Shown: one piece after another, positions 1 through 8,296 of the stretch
Layout: each line of letters starts with the position of its first letter
Position numbering within the stretch: position 1 is the first letter of the stretch
Notes under the pieces: model-generated
What the model was told of the DNA's origin: nothing
Database searches by the model: none
The model's input: only the letters and a program-made list of their open reading frames with translations
NCBI GenBank assembly: GCA_905221295.1
Contig: CAJNCP010000014.1
Coordinates: forward strand, 1-31,390
DNA length: 31,390 nucleotides
Source: a bacterium
GTDB lineage: Bacteria; Bacillota; Bacilli; Lactobacillales; Streptococcaceae
Direction of reading: 5' to 3'
Program-made: the position numbers and the translations under genes

Positions 1-194
1 TCATTTGACAATATTGACTAGTTGAACCAGCTCATTTTTAGGAAAGTTGGGTGGCTAGCTTCATTATAGAATTTTCATTTGTGAAAAAAAACAAAAAAAG
101 AGGGATGAAATAATCAAGAGTTATGGGAAAAAATCGAAAATTATGGTATAATGGAACGAAAAGACCTTTTTAGTAAATTTTGAAAGAGTATAAC
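1..194. other. Upstream region of murA, no gene seen
   Basis: AT-rich stretch in which I see no convincing coding sequence. Any gene further upstream lies outside the window. Its right end carries the murA promoter and ribosome binding site. Confidence 0.5.
144..152 (+). promoter_or_regulatory. murA promoter, extended -10
   Basis: TG-G-TATAAT is a perfect extended -10 hexamer (TATAAT at 147-152). No good -35 is present 17 bases upstream, as is common for extended -10 promoters. The leader to the murA ATG would be about 36 bases. Confidence 0.6.
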
Positions 195-1454
195 ATGAGA
201 AAAATTGTCATCAATGGTGGACGTCCATTGCAAGGTGAAATCACCATTAGTGGTGCTAAAAATAGTGTCGTTGCGCTTATTCCAGCTATTATCTTATCAG
301 ATGATATTGTCACTTTAGATTGTGTTCCAGATATTTCAGACGTTGCTAGTCTTGTCGAAATCATGGAGATCATGGGTGCATCAGTTAAGCGTTATGACGA
401 TGTCTTGGAGATTGATCCAAGAGGCGTTCAAAACATTCCAATGCCATATGGCAAAATTAATAGTTTGCGTGCTTCTTATTATTTTTACGGAAGTCTTTTA
501 GGGCGCTTTGGTGAAGCTACGGTAGGACTTCCTGGTGGATGTGATCTGGGTCCTCGTCCCATTGATCTTCACTTAAAAGCCTTTGAAGCTATGGGGGCTA
601 AGGTAAGCTACGAGGGAGATAATATGAATTTATCTGCCCAAGGAAAGGGGCTTCATGGAGCAAGTATTTACATGGACACCGTTAGCGTTGGTGCAACGAT
701 TAACACTATGATTGCCGCGGTCAAAGCAAAGGGACGTACTGTCATTGAAAATGCGGCCCGTGAACCAGAAATCATTGATGTGGCTACCCTTTTGAACAAC
801 ATGGGAGCACACATTCGTGGTGCCGGTACTGATATTATCATTATTGATGGTGTTGAGACACTTCATGGGACTCGTCACCAAGTCATTCCAGACCGTATTG
901 AAGCTGGGACTTATATTTCACTTGCTGCTGCGGTTGGTAAAGGAATTCGTATTAACAACGTTCTTTATGAGCATCTTGAAGGCTTTATCGCCAAACTCGA
1001 GGAAATGGGCGTTCATATGACGGTCTCTGAGGATAGTATCTTCGTTGAAGAGCAGTCAGACTTGAAGGCAATCAATATTAAAACTGCTCCTTATCCTGGT
1101 TTTGCAACTGATTTGCAACAGCCTATCACACCACTTTTATTAACAGCCCAAGGCCGCGGAACGATTATTGATACCATTTACGAAAAACGTGTCAACCATG
1201 TCTTTGAGTTAGCAAAAATGGATGCGGATATTACGACTACAAATGACCATATTTTTTACACTGGTGGACGTGTTCTACATGGTGCCAAGGTGAAAGCGAC
1301 AGATCTTCGTGCTGGTGCTGCACTTGTGATTGCTGGATTGATGGCTCAAGGACAGACTGAAATTACAAATATTGAGTTTATCCTTCGTGGCTACTCAGAT
1401 ATTATTGAAAAATTACGTAGTCTTGGAGCGGATATTACACTCGTCGAAGACTAA
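195..1454 (+). CDS. murA: UDP-N-acetylglucosamine 1-carboxyvinyltransferase (MurA family)
   Basis: Cytosolic enzyme that transfers enolpyruvate from phosphoenolpyruvate to UDP-GlcNAc, the first committed step of peptidoglycan synthesis and the target of fosfomycin. The 419-residue protein has the family length. Lys22 lies in an SGAKNS motif, and the catalytic Cys116 in [16 protein letters not shown] corresponds to E. coli Cys115. An in-frame TTG at 180 would add five residues, but GAAAGAG at 182-188 is the ribosome binding site for the ATG at 195, so I chose that start. Streptococci carry two paralogues; this one matches the copy that in pneumococcus sits with a GNAT gene, an spxR-like gene and map, the same neighbours seen here. 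Which of the names murA, murA2 or murZ applies varies between authors. Confidence 0.95.
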   Translation: MRKIVINGGRPLQGEITISGAKNSVVALIPAIILSDDIVTLDCVPDISDVASLVEIMEIMGASVKRYDDVLEIDPRGVQNIPMPYGKINSLRASYYFYGSLLGRFGEATVGLPGGCDLGPRPIDLHLKAFEAMGAKVSYEGDNMNLSAQGKGLHGASIYMDTVSVGATINTMIAAVKAKGRTVIENAAREPEIIDVATLLNNMGAHIRGAGTDIIIIDGVETLHGTRHQVIPDRIEAGTYISLAAAVGKGIRINNVLYEHLEGFIAKLEEMGVHMTVSEDSIFVEEQSDLKAINIKTAPYPGFATDLQQPITPLLLTAQGRGTIIDTIYEKRVNHVFELAKMDADITTTNDHIFYTGGRVLHGAKVKATDLRAGAALVIAGLMAQGQTEITNIEFILRGYSDIIEKLRSLGADITLVED

Positions 1455-1469
1455 ACCGTTGAGGTGATT

Positions 1470-2021
1470 ATGAATATTTGGACCAAATTAGCAATGTTTT
1501 CTTTCTTTGAAACGGAGCGCTTGTATTTGCGTCCTTTCTTTTTTAGTGACAGTAAAGCGTTTTATGAGATTGCTTCTGATCCAGAAAATCTGCAATTTAT
1601 TTTTCCCAGCCAAGCAAGTTTAGAGGAGAGTCAATATGCTCTTGCCAACTATTTTATGAAGGCTCCTCTAGGTGTCTGGGCAATTTGTAATCAAGACAAT
1701 CAGGAAATGATTGGTTCCATCAAATTTGAAAAAATCGACGAAATCAAGAAAGAAGCAGAAATCGGTTATTTCTTAAAAAAAGATGCTTGGTCGCAAGGTT
1801 TTATGACAGAGGCTGTTAGCAAACTCTGTCAACTTTCCTTTGAAGAATTTGGTTTAAAACAATTATCCATCATCACTCATCTGGAGAATCAAGCTAGCCA
1901 AAAAGTAGCCTTAAAATCGGGATTTAGTCTCTTCCGACAGTTTAAGGGGAGCGATCGCTATACACGAAAAATGAGGGACTATCTTGAATTTCGTTACGTA
2001 AAAGGAGATTTCAATGAGTAA
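1470..2021 (+). CDS. GNAT-family N-acetyltransferase
   Basis: Predicted acetyl-CoA-dependent acetyltransferase of the RimJ/RimL-like group, 183 residues. The N-terminal ETERLYLRPF strand, the central GSIKFEKID strand and the acetyl-CoA-binding turn region around GYFLKKDAWSQGFMTEAV (about residues 106-123) are typical, followed by the conserved N-QASQKVALKSGF segment near the C-terminus. The substrate is not evident; relatives acetylate ribosomal protein N-termini, amino acids or drugs. The start is the ATG at 1470 behind GAGGTG at 1461-1466. It follows murA by 15 bases and overlaps the next gene by 8 bases, so the three genes are probably co-transcribed. Confidence 0.85.
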   Translation: MNIWTKLAMFSFFETERLYLRPFFFSDSKAFYEIASDPENLQFIFPSQASLEESQYALANYFMKAPLGVWAICNQDNQEMIGSIKFEKIDEIKKEAEIGYFLKKDAWSQGFMTEAVSKLCQLSFEEFGLKQLSIITHLENQASQKVALKSGFSLFRQFKGSDRYTRKMRDYLEFRYVKGDFNE

Positions 2022-3291
2022 ACACCAGGAAATTTTGTCTTATCTGGAAGAGTTACCAATTGGGAAGAGAGTTAGTGTTCGTAGTATTTCAAATCACCTA
2101 GGTGTTAGTGATGGAACAGCCTATCGGGCTATCAAAGAAGCTGAAAATCGGGGAATTGTTGAGACTCGCCCCCGCAGTGGAACCATACGTGTCAAGTCAA
2201 AGAAAGTAGCTATCGAACGACTAACCTATGCAGAAATCGCAGAAGTGACTAGCTCTGAAGTTTTAGCTGGTCAGGAAGGGTTAGAGAGAGAGTTTAGTAA
2301 ATTTTCTATTGGAGCCATGACTGAGCAGAATATCCTCTCTTATCTCCATGATGGAGGCCTTTTGATTGTTGGTGACCGTGCTCGAATTCAACTTTTAGCA
2401 CTAGAAAATGAAAATGCAGTCCTTGTGACTGGAGGTTTCCATGTCCAAGATGATGTATTGACTCTAGCCAATAAAAAAGGTATCCCAGTTCTGAGAAGTA
2501 AGCATGATACTTTTACAGTCGCAACCATGATTAACAAAGCTCTCTCAAATGTTCAAATCAAAACAGACATTTTAACAGTCGAAAAGCTCTATCGTCCGAG
2601 TCATGAGTATGGCTTTTTGAGAGAGACGGATACAGTCAAAGACTATCTAGACTTGGTACGTAAAAACAGAAGTAGCCGTTTCCCAGTCATTAACCAACAC
2701 CAAGTTGTTGTTGGGGTTGTTACTATGCGTGACGCAGGAGATAAATCCCCCAGCACGACGATTGACAAGGTGATGACACGTAGTATCTTTGTAACAGGCT
2801 TAGCGACCAATATTGCCAATGTCAGTCAACGAATGATTGCAGAAGACTTCGAGATGGTTCCCGTTGTCAGAAGTAACCAAACCTTGCTCGGTGTCGTAAC
2901 ACGACGAGATGTCATGGAAAAGATGAGCCGTTCTCAAGTTTCTGCTTTGCCGACTTTCTCAGAGCAAATTGGGCAAAAACTCTCTTATCATCATGATGAA
3001 GTCGTCATAACTGTTGAGCCCTTCATGTTGGAGAAAAATGGAGTCCTTGCTAATGGAGTCTTGGCTGAAATTCTCAACCATATGACCCAAGACCTCGTTG
3101 TCAATAGCGGACGTAATCTCATCATTGAGCAGATGTTGATTTATTTCTTGCAGGCTGTGCAGATAGATGATACTCTGCGGATTCGGGCTCGTATTATTCA
3201 CCACACGAGACGCTCAGCTATTATTGATTATGATATTTATCATGGTCATCAGATTGTATCAAAAGCAAATGTTACAGTGAAAATCAATTAG
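2014..3291 (+). CDS. spxR: SpxR-like DRTGG/CBS/HotDog transcriptional regulator
   Basis: 425-residue multidomain regulator. Residues about 1-62 form a winged helix-turn-helix (SNHLGVSDGTAYRAIKEAE), about 70-185 a DRTGG-type domain with GDR at 120-122 and VTGG at 138-141, about 186-304 a CBS pair (a nucleotide sensor in many proteins), and about 320-425 a HotDog fold of the acyl-CoA thioesterase type. This is the architecture of B. subtilis YtoI and of pneumococcal SpxR, reported to activate the pyruvate oxidase gene spxB and so to affect hydrogen peroxide production. The start overlaps the end of the GNAT gene by 8 bases (AAAGGAG at 2000-2006 is the ribosome binding site). The ligand is unknown; CBS plus HotDog suggests coupling of energy charge and acyl-CoA or acetyl-CoA status to transcription. 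The symbol rests on architecture and neighbourhood. Confidence 0.8.
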   Translation: MSKHQEILSYLEELPIGKRVSVRSISNHLGVSDGTAYRAIKEAENRGIVETRPRSGTIRVKSKKVAIERLTYAEIAEVTSSEVLAGQEGLEREFSKFSIGAMTEQNILSYLHDGGLLIVGDRARIQLLALENENAVLVTGGFHVQDDVLTLANKKGIPVLRSKHDTFTVATMINKALSNVQIKTDILTVEKLYRPSHEYGFLRETDTVKDYLDLVRKNRSSRFPVINQHQVVVGVVTMRDAGDKSPSTTIDKVMTRSIFVTGLATNIANVSQRMIAEDFEMVPVVRSNQTLLGVVTRRDVMEKMSRSQVSALPTFSEQIGQKLSYHHDEVVITVEPFMLEKNGVLANGVLAEILNHMTQDLVVNSGRNLIIEQMLIYFLQAVQIDDTLRIRARIIHHTRRSAIIDYDIYHGHQIVSKANVTVKIN

Positions 3292-3306
3292 AATCTAGGA
3301 GAAAAA

Positions 3307-4167
3307 ATGATAACTTTAAAATCAGCACGTGAAATCGAAGCCATGGACAAGGCTGGTGATTTCCTAGCGAGTATTCATATCGGCTTACGCGATTTGATTA
3401 AGCCAGGCGTGGATATGTGGGAAGTTGAAGAGTATGTTCGCCGTCGTTGTAAAGAGGAAAATTTCCTTCCTCTACAGATTGGCGTAGATGGTGCAGTCAT
3501 GGATTACCCCTATGCCACTTGTTGCTCTCTTAACGACGAAGTTGCTCATGCTTTTCCACGTCATTACATCTTGAAAGATGGAGACTTGCTCAAGGTTGAC
3601 ATGGTACTGGGGGGTCCGATAGCAAAATCCGATCTTAATGTATCTAAACTTAACTTTAACAATGTTGAGCAAATGAAAAAATACACCCAAAGTTATACTG
3701 GTGGTTTAGCAGACTCATGTTGGGCTTATGCAGTTGGTACACCATCTGAAGAAGTGAAAAACCTGATGGACGTGACCAAGGAAGCTATGTATATAGGGAT
3801 TGAGAAAGCGGTTGTTGGAAATCGTATCGGTGATATCGGTGCAGCAATTCAGGAATATGCTGAAAGTCGCGGTTACGGTGTCGTTCGTGATTTGGTTGGT
3901 CATGGTGTTGGTCCAACTATGCACGAGGAGCCAATGGTTCCTAACTACGGTATTGCAGGCCGTGGACTCCGTCTCCGTGAAGGAATGGTCCTGACCATTG
4001 AACCCATGATTAATACTGGGGATTGGGAAATTGATACAGATATGAAGACTGGCTGGGCTCATAAGACTATAGATGGTGGCCTGTCTTGCCAATATGAACA
4101 CCAGTTCGTGATTACCAAAGACGGTCCAGTTATCTTGACTAGCCAAGGCGAAGAAGGAACGTATTAA
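3307..4167 (+). CDS. map: Methionine aminopeptidase, type I with insert
   Basis: Removes the initiator methionine from nascent proteins using a dinuclear metal centre. All five metal ligands are visible: Asp98, Asp136, His199 (LVGHGVG), Glu232 (IEPM) and Glu264 (YEHQF); His81 in EVAHAFP is the conserved second-shell histidine. The protein is 286 residues, longer than the 250-265 typical of bacterial type I enzymes. The excess lies between the first two ligands: Asp98 and Asp136 are 38 residues apart, against 11 in E. coli, a lysine- and asparagine-rich insert known from streptococcal enzymes. AGGAG precedes the ATG and a strong terminator follows, so map ends the cluster that begins with murA. 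Confidence 0.95.
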   Translation: MITLKSAREIEAMDKAGDFLASIHIGLRDLIKPGVDMWEVEEYVRRRCKEENFLPLQIGVDGAVMDYPYATCCSLNDEVAHAFPRHYILKDGDLLKVDMVLGGPIAKSDLNVSKLNFNNVEQMKKYTQSYTGGLADSCWAYAVGTPSEEVKNLMDVTKEAMYIGIEKAVVGNRIGDIGAAIQEYAESRGYGVVRDLVGHGVGPTMHEEPMVPNYGIAGRGLRLREGMVLTIEPMINTGDWEIDTDMKTGWAHKTIDGGLSCQYEHQFVITKDGPVILTSQGEEGTY

Positions 4168-4194
4168 AAAAAGGGGAGCTTAGCTCCTTTTTTT
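4166..4194 (+). terminator. Rho-independent terminator after map
   Basis: GGAGC-TTA-GCTCC stem (4175-4187) flanked by seven A on the left and a run of seven T on the right. Confidence 0.85.
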
Positions 4195-4234
4195 GTGTCA
4201 AATTTTATCAAAATAAATAAGCGTAGCGGACTTC

Positions 4235-4262
4235 TTACAAATTTATTCTTTTGTAGTAAAAT
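4235..4262 (+). promoter_or_regulatory. Putative ccdA promoter
   Basis: TTACAA (4235-4240), a 16-base spacer and TAAAAT (4257-4262). The -35 is weak. It sits between the map terminator and the TTG start of ccdA. Confidence 0.4.
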
Positions 4263-4294
4263 AGGATTAGAATTTTGAGAAAGTAGGTAATTCG

Positions 4295-5002
4295 TTGGAG
4301 TCGATTATATTTCTAGTATCCGTTTTTTTAGCAGGTATTCTGTCCTTCTTTTCACCCTGCATCTTTCCTTTGTTACCTGTCTATGCTGGTATTTTACTGG
4401 ATGATCAGGGAAATTCGAAAAGTTTTCGATTTTTTGGAAGAGATGTTGCATGGTCTGGTTTAATTCGAACCTTGTGCTTTATTGCAGGAATCTCCCTCAT
4501 TTTCTTTATTTTGGGATTTGGAGCGGGATTCCTAGGGCATATGCTCTATGCTGACTGGTTTCGTTATGTTATGGGAGCAGTCATTATCCTCTTGGGCCTT
4601 CACCAGATGGAAATCTTGCATTTCAATAAACTGGAAGTGCAAAAAACAGTCACCTTCAAAAAATCACAGTCGAATCACTATCTGTCAGCCTTTTTGCTTG
4701 GGATAACCTTTAGTTTTGGTTGGACCCCTTGTATCGGACCGGTTTTAAGTTCGGTCTTGGCTCTTGCAGCTTCAGGTGGTAATGGTGCTTGGCAAGGAGC
4801 CGTGTTAACATTAGTATACACATTGGGAATGGCCCTTCCTTTCATTGTTTTGGCCTTGGCTTCGGGCTGGATTATGCCCTATTTTAGTAAATTAAAACCC
4901 CATATGATTCTACTAAAGAAAATCGGGGGCGCTTTGATTATTTTGATGGGATTGTTATTAATGCTAGGGCAGTTAAATGCCTTGTCAGGAATTCTTGGAT
5001 AA
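4295..5002 (+). CDS. ccdA: CcdA-family thiol-disulfide electron carrier
   Basis: Polytopic membrane protein (235 residues, about six membrane segments) that passes reducing electrons from cytosolic thioredoxin to extracytoplasmic thioredoxin-like proteins. The two redox cysteines lie in the expected mirrored motifs, FSPCIFPLLP (Cys22) and GWTPCIGP (Cys146). The only plausible start is the TTG at 4295, seven bases after AGG at 4285-4287; the first membrane segment begins directly after it, so nothing is missing. It is followed at 12 bases by the thioredoxin lipoprotein that is its likely partner. Pneumococcus has two such pairs, and this one, without an msrAB gene beside it, resembles the CcdA2-Etrx2 pair. 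Confidence 0.9.
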   Translation: MESIIFLVSVFLAGILSFFSPCIFPLLPVYAGILLDDQGNSKSFRFFGRDVAWSGLIRTLCFIAGISLIFFILGFGAGFLGHMLYADWFRYVMGAVIILLGLHQMEILHFNKLEVQKTVTFKKSQSNHYLSAFLLGITFSFGWTPCIGPVLSSVLALAASGGNGAWQGAVLTLVYTLGMALPFIVLALASGWIMPYFSKLKPHMILLKKIGGALIILMGLLLMLGQLNALSGILG

Positions 5003-5014
5003 AAGGAGAAAAAG

Positions 5015-5560
5015 ATGAAAAAAATTATTTTTGCGGGATTGAGCCTCATGTCTTTATTTTTTTTGATTGCCTGTGGCGAAAAAGAAACCAAACAAACGGA
5101 AAGTCCCAAACAGCCTGCTGTACAGCAAATCGCAGTAGGAAAGGATGCGCCAGACTTTACCTTGCAGTCCATGGATGGTAAAGAAGTCAAGTTATCAGAC
5201 TACAAAGGGAAAAAGGTCTATTTGAAATTCTGGGCTTCTTGGTGTGGACCATGTAAAAAAAGCATGCCCGAGTTGATGGAATTAGCTGCAAAACAAGATC
5301 GGGACTTTGAAATACTAAGTGTCGTTGCACCAGGACTACAAGGTGAAAAAACAGTTGAAGAGTTTCCAAAATGGTACCAAGAACAAGGCTACAAGGATAT
5401 ACCAGTTCTATATGATACCAAGGCAACTACCTTCCAAGCCTACCAAATTCGTAGTATTCCAACAGAATACTTGATTGATAGTCAAGGAAAAATTGGAAAA
5501 ATCCAATTTGGTGCTATTAGCAATGCTGACGCTGAAGCAGCTTTTAAAGAGATGAAATAA
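5015..5560 (+). CDS. etrx2: TlpA/ResA-like thioredoxin lipoprotein (Etrx2-like)
   Basis: Surface-anchored thiol-disulfide oxidoreductase, 181 residues. A signal peptide ends in the lipobox LIAC with Cys20 as the lipidated residue, followed by a polar linker (about 21-40) and a thioredoxin fold with the active site WCGPC (Cys77, Cys80) and the cis-proline loop RSIPTEYLI. In pneumococcus the Etrx proteins reduce the surface methionine sulfoxide reductase MsrAB2, powered by CcdA. No msrAB lies here, so the client would be encoded elsewhere. AAAGGAG precedes the ATG. The assignment to Etrx2 rather than Etrx1 rests on gene neighbourhood and is moderately sure; the TlpA-type lipoprotein call is very sure. 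Confidence 0.88.
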   Translation: MKKIIFAGLSLMSLFFLIACGEKETKQTESPKQPAVQQIAVGKDAPDFTLQSMDGKEVKLSDYKGKKVYLKFWASWCGPCKKSMPELMELAAKQDRDFEILSVVAPGLQGEKTVEEFPKWYQEQGYKDIPVLYDTKATTFQAYQIRSIPTEYLIDSQGKIGKIQFGAISNADAEAAFKEMK

Positions 5561-5573
5561 ATTAAAGAATACG

Positions 5574-5602
5574 AAAAAATCGCGAAGAATCGCGATTTTT
5601 TT
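5574..5602. terminator. Bidirectional terminator between etrx2 and dacA
   Basis: Perfect 12-base stem AAAAAATCGCGA / TCGCGATTTTTT with loop AGAA (5574-5601). A-rich and T-rich flanks let it work on both strands. Its right edge runs into the dacA stop codon (TTA on the plus strand at 5601-5603). Confidence 0.85.
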
Positions 5603-6845
5603 ATAATTTTTCATTGATAAAGCGGATGAATTGGTTCCACCAAACTTTTAAGAAGAAGGCTTTTTCAACTTTCTTTTCAGAAACCATTTCAAAAGATGGC
5701 TTTTCAGAAGTGAGGTAGCCTTGACCAATCAAATCCTGGTCATCATAGGTTAGAGTACCGACAACCTTTCCTTCTTCCAAAGGAGCAGTTTCTGATTTTG
5801 ATTTTGGTGTGAATTGAAGAGCTGATGTAGTTCCGCTTCCAACTCGTTGGACAACAGCAATATCTGATTTAGCAACTGCAGGCACGCTGTCTTCTTTTCC
5901 ATCAAGGACAGTAACCTTACTATCTTTGTAAGTTTCACCTTTTTTAACAATAGTCTGAAGGCTAAAGTTTGCAGAGATATAGTCTAAAAGAGAAGAAGTA
6001 GCTGTAAATCGTGCATAAGGATTGCCGTCTTGTTGATCGGCATTTAGAACAACTGTAATGATACGCATTCCTTTTTCGACAGTGGTCCCAACGAAAGAAG
6101 CTCCTGCCTTATCAGTTGTTCCTGTCTTTAAACCGTCAATTCCTCCTCGGTAAGCTGGCATCCCCTCCAACATAGAATTTGTTGAATGGATTTCAAGCCC
6201 TGCAAAGGTAGAAGTTGGCTTTTTGGTGATTTCCAAAACCTGCGGATAATCTCTGATGAGGTTTCGAGCGATGATTGCAACATCGTAAGCACTTAGTTTG
6301 TTTTCCTCATCCTTTTTAGAACCAGGATAGATATTATTTCCAAGTGTTTCGTTATTAAGTCCAGTAGTATTGACAATAGTAGCATCTTGGATGCCCCATT
6401 CAAGAAGTTTCGCCCTCATCTTGTCAACGAAGTCTTTCTCTGAACCAGCAATTTTTTCAGCAAGAGCAATGGCTGCACTATTGGCACTTGATACTAGAGT
6501 TGCTTCCAATAATTGTTCCACTGTATACTTGCGCGCTTCCATAGGAACATTACTAGCCTCAGAATTGGTTGTAAGTTGGTATGGATAGTCAGAGATATCA
6601 ACTGGGGTAGATAGGCTAATTGTACCTTGCTCCAAGGCTTCATAGACTAGGTAGACAGTGAGAATCTTGGTGATAGAGGCAATTTCAACAGCTTGAGTAG
6701 CATCTTTTTCGTAGAGAATTTTCCCAGTGTTTGCTTCAACAGCGATGGCATGCTTGGCAGCAACATCAAAATCTTGCGCAGATACAGTAGGAATGGCTGT
6801 GCCAAAAATGATAAGAGTTAGTAAGGATAAAATTATTTTTTTCAT
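5601..6845 (-). CDS. dacA: D-alanyl-D-alanine carboxypeptidase, PBP3 type
   Basis: Low-molecular-mass penicillin-binding protein (414 residues) that trims the terminal D-Ala of stem pentapeptides outside the membrane and so limits cross-linking. A signal peptide (about 1-23, ending VSAQ) precedes the serine peptidase domain with its three motifs: SITK at 57-60 (acylated Ser57), SAN at 120-122 and KTGT at 240-243. A beta-rich domain (about 290-385) follows, and the C-terminus (FFLKVWWNQFIRFINEKL) is an amphipathic membrane anchor, as in pneumococcal PBP3. It is convergent with etrx2. A clear ribosome binding site is missing and the -10 box lies only nine bases from the ATG, which raises the possibility of a leaderless transcript. 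Confidence 0.95.
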   Translation of the reverse strand: MKKIILSLLTLIIFGTAIPTVSAQDFDVAAKHAIAVEANTGKILYEKDATQAVEIASITKILTVYLVYEALEQGTISLSTPVDISDYPYQLTTNSEASNVPMEARKYTVEQLLEATLVSSANSAAIALAEKIAGSEKDFVDKMRAKLLEWGIQDATIVNTTGLNNETLGNNIYPGSKKDEENKLSAYDVAIIARNLIRDYPQVLEITKKPTSTFAGLEIHSTNSMLEGMPAYRGGIDGLKTGTTDKAGASFVGTTVEKGMRIITVVLNADQQDGNPYARFTATSSLLDYISANFSLQTIVKKGETYKDSKVTVLDGKEDSVPAVAKSDIAVVQRVGSGTTSALQFTPKSKSETAPLEEGKVVGTLTYDDQDLIGQGYLTSEKPSFEMVSEKKVEKAFFLKVWWNQFIRFINEKL

Positions 6846-6854
6846 AGTAGTCTT

Positions 6855-6863
6855 ATTCTATCA
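6855..6863 (-). promoter_or_regulatory. dacA extended -10 promoter
   Basis: On the minus strand TG-A-TAGAAT; TAGAAT occupies 6855-6860. No recognisable -35. The ATG starts at 6845, leaving nine bases between the -10 and the start codon. Confidence 0.5.
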
Positions 6864-6922
6864 CAAAGCGAAAAAATATTCTCGTTTTTATAGTAAAGCC
6901 ATCTTATCTTTTTGAAGAATTA

Positions 6923-6931
6923 TGGTAAAAT
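6923..6931 (+). promoter_or_regulatory. Promoter of the AI-2E family gene, extended -10
   Basis: TG-G-TAAAAT with TAAAAT at 6926-6931, followed by AAGGAGG at 6938-6944 and the ATG at 6950. The leader would be short, about 12 bases, but contains the full ribosome binding site. Confidence 0.5.
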
Positions 6932-6949
6932 AGAAAGAAGGAGGCGCCT

Positions 6950-8059
6950 ATGTTCCGTAGAAACAAGTTATTTTTTTGGACAGCTGAAATTTTACTATTA
7001 ACTCTTATTTTCTACCTTTGGAGAGAGATGGGAGCGATTGTCACACCTTTTGTGATGGTAGCTAATACCATTATGATTCCATTTTTGCTCGGAGGATTTT
7101 TCTATTACCTGACAAATCCCATCGTAACCTTCTTGGAGAAAAGATGTAAGATCAATCGTTTGATTGGTGTCTTGGTCACTCTTTGCGCCTTGATTGGAGC
7201 CATCGTAGTTGGTGTAGTTTATCTCTTACCTATTTTGATCAACCAGTTGACAAGTTTGATTATTTCTAGCCAGAATATCTACAGCAGACTGCAGAATTTA
7301 GTTATTGATTTATCGATGAATCCTATTTTCCAAAATATTGATATCCAAAAAACCATTCAACAGTTAAATCTATCCTATGTCGATATTCTCCAAAATATCC
7401 TTAATAGCGTTAGCAATAGCTTGGGAAGTGTCCTTTCTGCTTTGTTTAGTACAATCCTCATTCTTATTATGACTCCGGTCTTCTTGATTTATTTCCTACT
7501 GGATGGCAACAAATTTTTACCGATGTTGGAACGAACAGTTCTCAAACATGACAAGCTGAACCTAACCAGTCTCTTGAAAAATTTGAACGCTACTGTAGCG
7601 CGTTATATCAGTGGAATTGCGATTGATGCTGTCATAATCGGATGTTTGGCCTATGTGGGTTACAGTGTTATTGGTTTGAAGTATGCCTTAGTTTTTGCTA
7701 TTTTTTCTGGCATTGCCAATCTGATTCCATATGTTGGTCCAAGTATTGGTTTGATTCCGATGATTATTGCAAATGTATTCACCGACCCTCAACGGATGTT
7801 AATTGCAGTTGTCTATATGCTGATTATTCAACAGGTTGATGGTAATATTCTCTACCCTCGTATCGTTGGAGGAGTTATGAAAGTTCACCCAATCACCATT
7901 TTAGTCCTTCTCTTACTATCAAGTAATATCTATGGTGTGATTGGCATGGTAGTAGCAGTACCTAGCTATTCTATCTTAAAAGAAATTACTAAGTTCTTTG
8001 CGAAATTGTATGAAAATCATAAGGAAGCCAAAGAACAAGAAAAAACAGAATCAGTTTAA
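6950..8059 (+). CDS. AI-2E family (PF01594) membrane transporter
   Basis: 369-residue integral membrane protein. Two hydrophobic segments lie near the N-terminus (about 8-60), one at 65-90, a soluble helical stretch of about 65 residues follows, and then a block of five or so membrane segments. The conserved family region is visible: PVFLIYFLLDG (about 178-188), an arginine-centred RYISGI, and the GIANLIPYVGPSIGLIP motif (about 258-274) followed by QQVDGNILYPRIVGG. Members are linked to autoinducer-2 export, Na+/H+ antiport or unknown substrates, so the transported molecule cannot be stated. It stands alone between its own promoter and a terminator. Confidence 0.88.
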   Translation: MFRRNKLFFWTAEILLLTLIFYLWREMGAIVTPFVMVANTIMIPFLLGGFFYYLTNPIVTFLEKRCKINRLIGVLVTLCALIGAIVVGVVYLLPILINQLTSLIISSQNIYSRLQNLVIDLSMNPIFQNIDIQKTIQQLNLSYVDILQNILNSVSNSLGSVLSALFSTILILIMTPVFLIYFLLDGNKFLPMLERTVLKHDKLNLTSLLKNLNATVARYISGIAIDAVIIGCLAYVGYSVIGLKYALVFAIFSGIANLIPYVGPSIGLIPMIIANVFTDPQRMLIAVVYMLIIQQVDGNILYPRIVGGVMKVHPITILVLLLLSSNIYGVIGMVVAVPSYSILKEITKFFAKLYENHKEAKEQEKTESV

Positions 8060-8082
8060 AAATCAGGGAAACCTGGTTTTTT
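8058..8082 (+). terminator. Terminator after the AI-2E family gene
   Basis: AAAAATCAGG / CCTGGTTTTT stem with one G-U pair, loop GAAA, and a T run to 8082. Confidence 0.75.
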
Positions 8083-8197
8083 ACTTATTTAAATAAGCTT
8101 TAAAACTAAAATATGATAGAAAAGTGGAGCTTGATAAGAAGCGGAAGAAAGTGATCCCATAAGATTTAGATTAATTAACAAAATATGTGTAAAACAC

Positions 8198-8225
8198 TTG
8201 CAATTTAGCTGAAATTTGATAAAAT
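8198..8225 (+). promoter_or_regulatory. tuf promoter
   Basis: TTGCAA (8198-8203), a 16-base spacer and TAAAAT (8220-8225). The leader is about 65 bases and ends with GGAGG at 8281-8285. Bases 8083-8197 hold no gene that I can see. Confidence 0.7.
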
Positions 8226-8296
8226 AGTAAGGAAAGTTAGACTGTATTGCCTACTGTCTATCTATAAAATATATTTTATTGGAGGCTTTTACTCAA

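Noticed and set aside
3715..4146. A 143-codon open frame on the minus strand inside map
   Set aside because: It lies wholly opposite map, has no ribosome binding site, and its translation (rich in His, Asn, Cys) is typical of an antisense shadow.
8083..8296. Possible riboswitch or regulatory RNA in the tuf leader region
   Set aside because: The promoter is at 8198-8225, leaving only about 65 leader bases with no evident terminator-type hairpin.
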